From an uncultured Lachnospiraceae bacterium (GTDB lineage Bacteria; Bacillota; Clostridia; Lachnospirales; Lachnospiraceae), in contig CACZLA010000009.1 in NCBI GenBank assembly GCA_902781895.1, forward strand, positions 1 to 58,038: a stretch of DNA of 58,038 nt. The letters run 5' to 3'. A program made the translations under genes and the position numbers. The notes under the pieces were generated by a model. The model did no database searches. It had not been told where the DNA came from and saw nothing but the letters and a program-made list of their open reading frames with translations. Below are positions 55,979 through 58,038 of the stretch, in pieces. The number at the start of each line of letters is the position of its first letter. Within the stretch, counting starts at the first letter, position 1.

Positions 55979-58038
55979 ATGCCTAAAAGAAAAGATCTGA
56001 AAAAAATACTTGTGATCGGGTCCGGACCTATCGTTATCGGTCAGGCTGCCGAGTTTGACTACGCAGGAACTCAGGCCTGCCTCGCACTTAAGGAGGAGGG
56101 CTACGAGGTTATTCTTGCCAACTCAAACCCTGCCACAATAATGACAGATACCATGGTAGCTGATAAGGTTTATATGGAGCCCCTGACACTTGAATATGTG
56201 GCAAGGATCTGCCGCTATGAAAGACCGGATGCCATAGTGCCCGGTATAGGCGGACAGACCGGACTGAATCTTGCAATGCAGCTTTATGACAAGGGAGTTC
56301 TTGAGGAATGCGAGATAGAGCTTCTCGGTACGGATGCGGCAAGTATCAGATGCGCAGAGGATAGAGAAGAGTTTAAAGAGCTTTGTGAAAAACTGGGTGA
56401 GCCTGTTGTTCCCTCAGTTATCACATACAGCGTTGAAGAAGGACTGAAGGCTGCAGAGGATATAGGTTATCCTGTTATTCTGAGACCTGCATTCACCCTT
56501 GGCGGAACAGGTGGTGGTTTCGCAGATAATCCGGAAGAGATGCAGGATATGATGAAAAATGCACTGGCACTTTCTCCGGTTCATCAGGTACTTGTAGAGA
56601 AGAGTATCAAGGGTTATAAGGAAATAGAATACGAAGTAATGCGTGACGCAAATGATACAGCACTTGTAGTCTGTAACATGGAGAACCTGGATCCCGTGGG
56701 AATACATACAGGTGATTCCATAGTAGTTGCTCCGAGTCAGACTCTCACAAACAAGGAATATCATATGCTCCGTGACAGTGCCCTCAGAATCATCAGAGCG
56801 CTTGGAGTGAAGGGTGGATGTAACTGTCAGTTTGCACTTGATCCGCAGTCCTTCAATTATTACGTTATTGAAGTAAATCCGAGAGTATCCAGATCTTCGG
56901 CACTTGCTTCAAAGGCAAGCGGTTATCCGATAGCCCGTGTGTCGGCAAAGATAGCAGTGGGAATGAATCTTGACGAGATTAAGCTTGCGAATACACCTGC
57001 ATGCTTCGAACCATCTCTGGATTATGTGGTTACAAAAATGCCGAGATTTCCATTTGACAAGTTTGATCTTGCCTCAAATGTACTCTCCACACAGATGAAA
57101 GCAACAGGAGAGACCATGAGTGTGGGCAGGACCATGGAGGAGAGTCTTCTCAAGGCCATAAGATCCCTTGAGGACGGAAAGAACCATATACATCTGGAAA
57201 AGTTCGATGTTAAAAATCTTTCCGATAAACCTGAACCTGAAAATAAGAAGGAGGCCATCGACAAGCTTCTTAAATATATTGAGGACGGAACAGATGATCG
57301 TATCTACGCACTTTCTCAGCTTATCTGGCTGGGGGTGGATCTCCAGGTTATCTATAACAGAACCGGAATAGACATGTTCTTCCTTGATAAGATAAAGAAT
57401 ATAGTTTCCTTTGAAGAGAAGATCGAAAATATGGCAAAGCAGACTGAGGGCGGCGACTTTGAAATATATAAGGAGACTCTTTACAAGGCGAAGAAAATGG
57501 GATTCTCCGATTCATATATCGCAGAGCTCACAGGCAAGACAGAGACAGAGGTATGGCAGCTCAGAAAGCAGTATGAAATAAAGCCTGTCTATAAGATGAT
57601 AGATACCTGTGCCAGCGAGTTTGAAAGCTATGTACCTTATTTCTATTCAACCTATGAGGACGAAAATGAGTCTGTGGTTTCGGATAAGAAGAAGATCATA
57701 GTTCTCGGTTCCGGTCCTATCAGGATAGGTCAGGGTGTTGAGTTCGACTATTCCACAGTTCATGCGGTACGTACTATACATGAGATGGGATATGAGGCTA
57801 TCGTTATCAACAACAATCCCGAGACTGTTTCAACGGATTATACAACAGCAGATAAGCTGTATTTCGAACCTCTTACTGTAGAGGATATAATGAATATCAT
57901 CGATCTGGAAAAGCCGGAGGGAGTTATAACATCCCTGGGTGGACAGACTGCCGTAAATCTTGCGGAACCTCTGGAGAAACGCGGGGTTAAGATCATAGGA
58001 ACCGACTGCGATGCCATTTTCAGAGCCGAGGACAGAGA
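55979..58038 (+). CDS. carB: Carbamoyl-phosphate synthase large subunit, partial (3' end outside window)
   Basis: The reading frame starts at ATG 55979 (MPKRKDLKK) with SD CTGGAG and stays open to the window end, giving about 686 of an expected 1070 residues. The first carboxyphosphate domain has [42 protein letters not shown] and [22 protein letters not shown]. The oligomerisation domain and the start of the second half ([18 protein letters not shown]) are visible. It lies 38 bases after carA. Confidence 0.95.
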   Translation, partial: MPKRKDLKKILVIGSGPIVIGQAAEFDYAGTQACLALKEEGYEVILANSNPATIMTDTMVADKVYMEPLTLEYVARICRYERPDAIVPGIGGQTGLNLAMQLYDKGVLEECEIELLGTDAASIRCAEDREEFKELCEKLGEPVVPSVITYSVEEGLKAAEDIGYPVILRPAFTLGGTGGGFADNPEEMQDMMKNALALSPVHQVLVEKSIKGYKEIEYEVMRDANDTALVVCNMENLDPVGIHTGDSIVVAPSQTLTNKEYHMLRDSALRIIRALGVKGGCNCQFALDPQSFNYYVIEVNPRVSRSSALASKASGYPIARVSAKIAVGMNLDEIKLANTPACFEPSLDYVVTKMPRFPFDKFDLASNVLSTQMKATGETMSVGRTMEESLLKAIRSLEDGKNHIHLEKFDVKNLSDKPEPENKKEAIDKLLKYIEDGTDDRIYALSQLIWLGVDLQVIYNRTGIDMFFLDKIKNIVSFEEKIENMAKQTEGGDFEIYKETLYKAKKMGFSDSYIAELTGKTETEVWQLRKQYEIKPVYKMIDTCASEFESYVPYFYSTYEDENESVVSDKKKIIVLGSGPIRIGQGVEFDYSTVHAVRTIHEMGYEAIVINNNPETVSTDYTTADKLYFEPLTVEDIMNIIDLEKPEGVITSLGGQTAVNLAEPLEKRGVKIIGTDCDAIFRAEDR

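Overview
The window looks like a chromosomal segment of an anaerobic Firmicute, most likely a Lachnospiraceae member of the Butyrivibrio/Coprococcus/Roseburia type. The evidence is moderate-to-low GC, dense same-strand operons with ATGA and TAATG overlaps, several TTG starts behind strong Shine-Dalgarno (SD) sequences, a type III glutamine synthetase, a single-chain PurL, and the Firmicute order asp23-nusB-xseA-xseB-ispA-dxs-tlyA-nadK-recN. The genus cannot be fixed from sequence reading alone. No rRNA, tRNA or CRISPR array was recognised, and no stretch above 300 bases lacks a gene.

Region 1 (1-2547) is an IS21-type insertion sequence. It has an istA-like DDE transposase, an istB-like ATPase and 22-bp-period repeat arrays at both ends. 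Its left tip lies outside the window.

Region 2 (2567-27113) is an accessory cell-surface glycosylation locus. It has a divergent AT-rich gene coding for two fused YfhO-type membrane units, and a GT2 polyprenyl-phosphate glycosyltransferase. A thiamine-diphosphate enzyme follows, then a complete CMP-pseudaminic acid pathway (pseB, pseC, pseF, pseI, pseH, pseG). An unusual gene fusing a YidC/Oxa1-like domain to an LtaS-like sulfatase domain lies inside the pathway. After it come a sugar epimerase/reductase, a YfhO unit fused to a second polytopic domain, a further YfhO protein and a small membrane protein. Known CsbB/GtcA/YfhO-type systems suggest that GT2 charges a lipid carrier and YfhO units transfer the sugar outside the cell. 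How the nonulosonic acid and the YidC-sulfatase fusion fit is open.

Region 3 (27201-36114) is a conserved housekeeping operon: TM2 protein, Asp23, NusB, exonuclease VII, isoprenoid precursor genes, TlyA, NAD kinase and RecN. Sporulation genes that flank this block in spore-formers (spoIIIA upstream, spoIVB-spo0A downstream) and argR (between nadK and recN) are absent here.

Region 4 (36136-48069) holds two tandem M14-like proteins with altered zinc ligands, a structured intergenic repeat, purL, a MoxR-DUF58-membrane protein operon, and a type III glutamine synthetase with an ACT-domain partner.

Region 5 (48116-58038) holds a large membrane c-di-GMP phosphodiesterase candidate (ECF-S-like membrane domain, beta-propeller, Y_Y_Y, HD-GYP) translationally coupled to a BMP/PnrA-type ligand-binding protein. 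It then has pyrG behind a leader attenuator, carA, and carB running off the window end.
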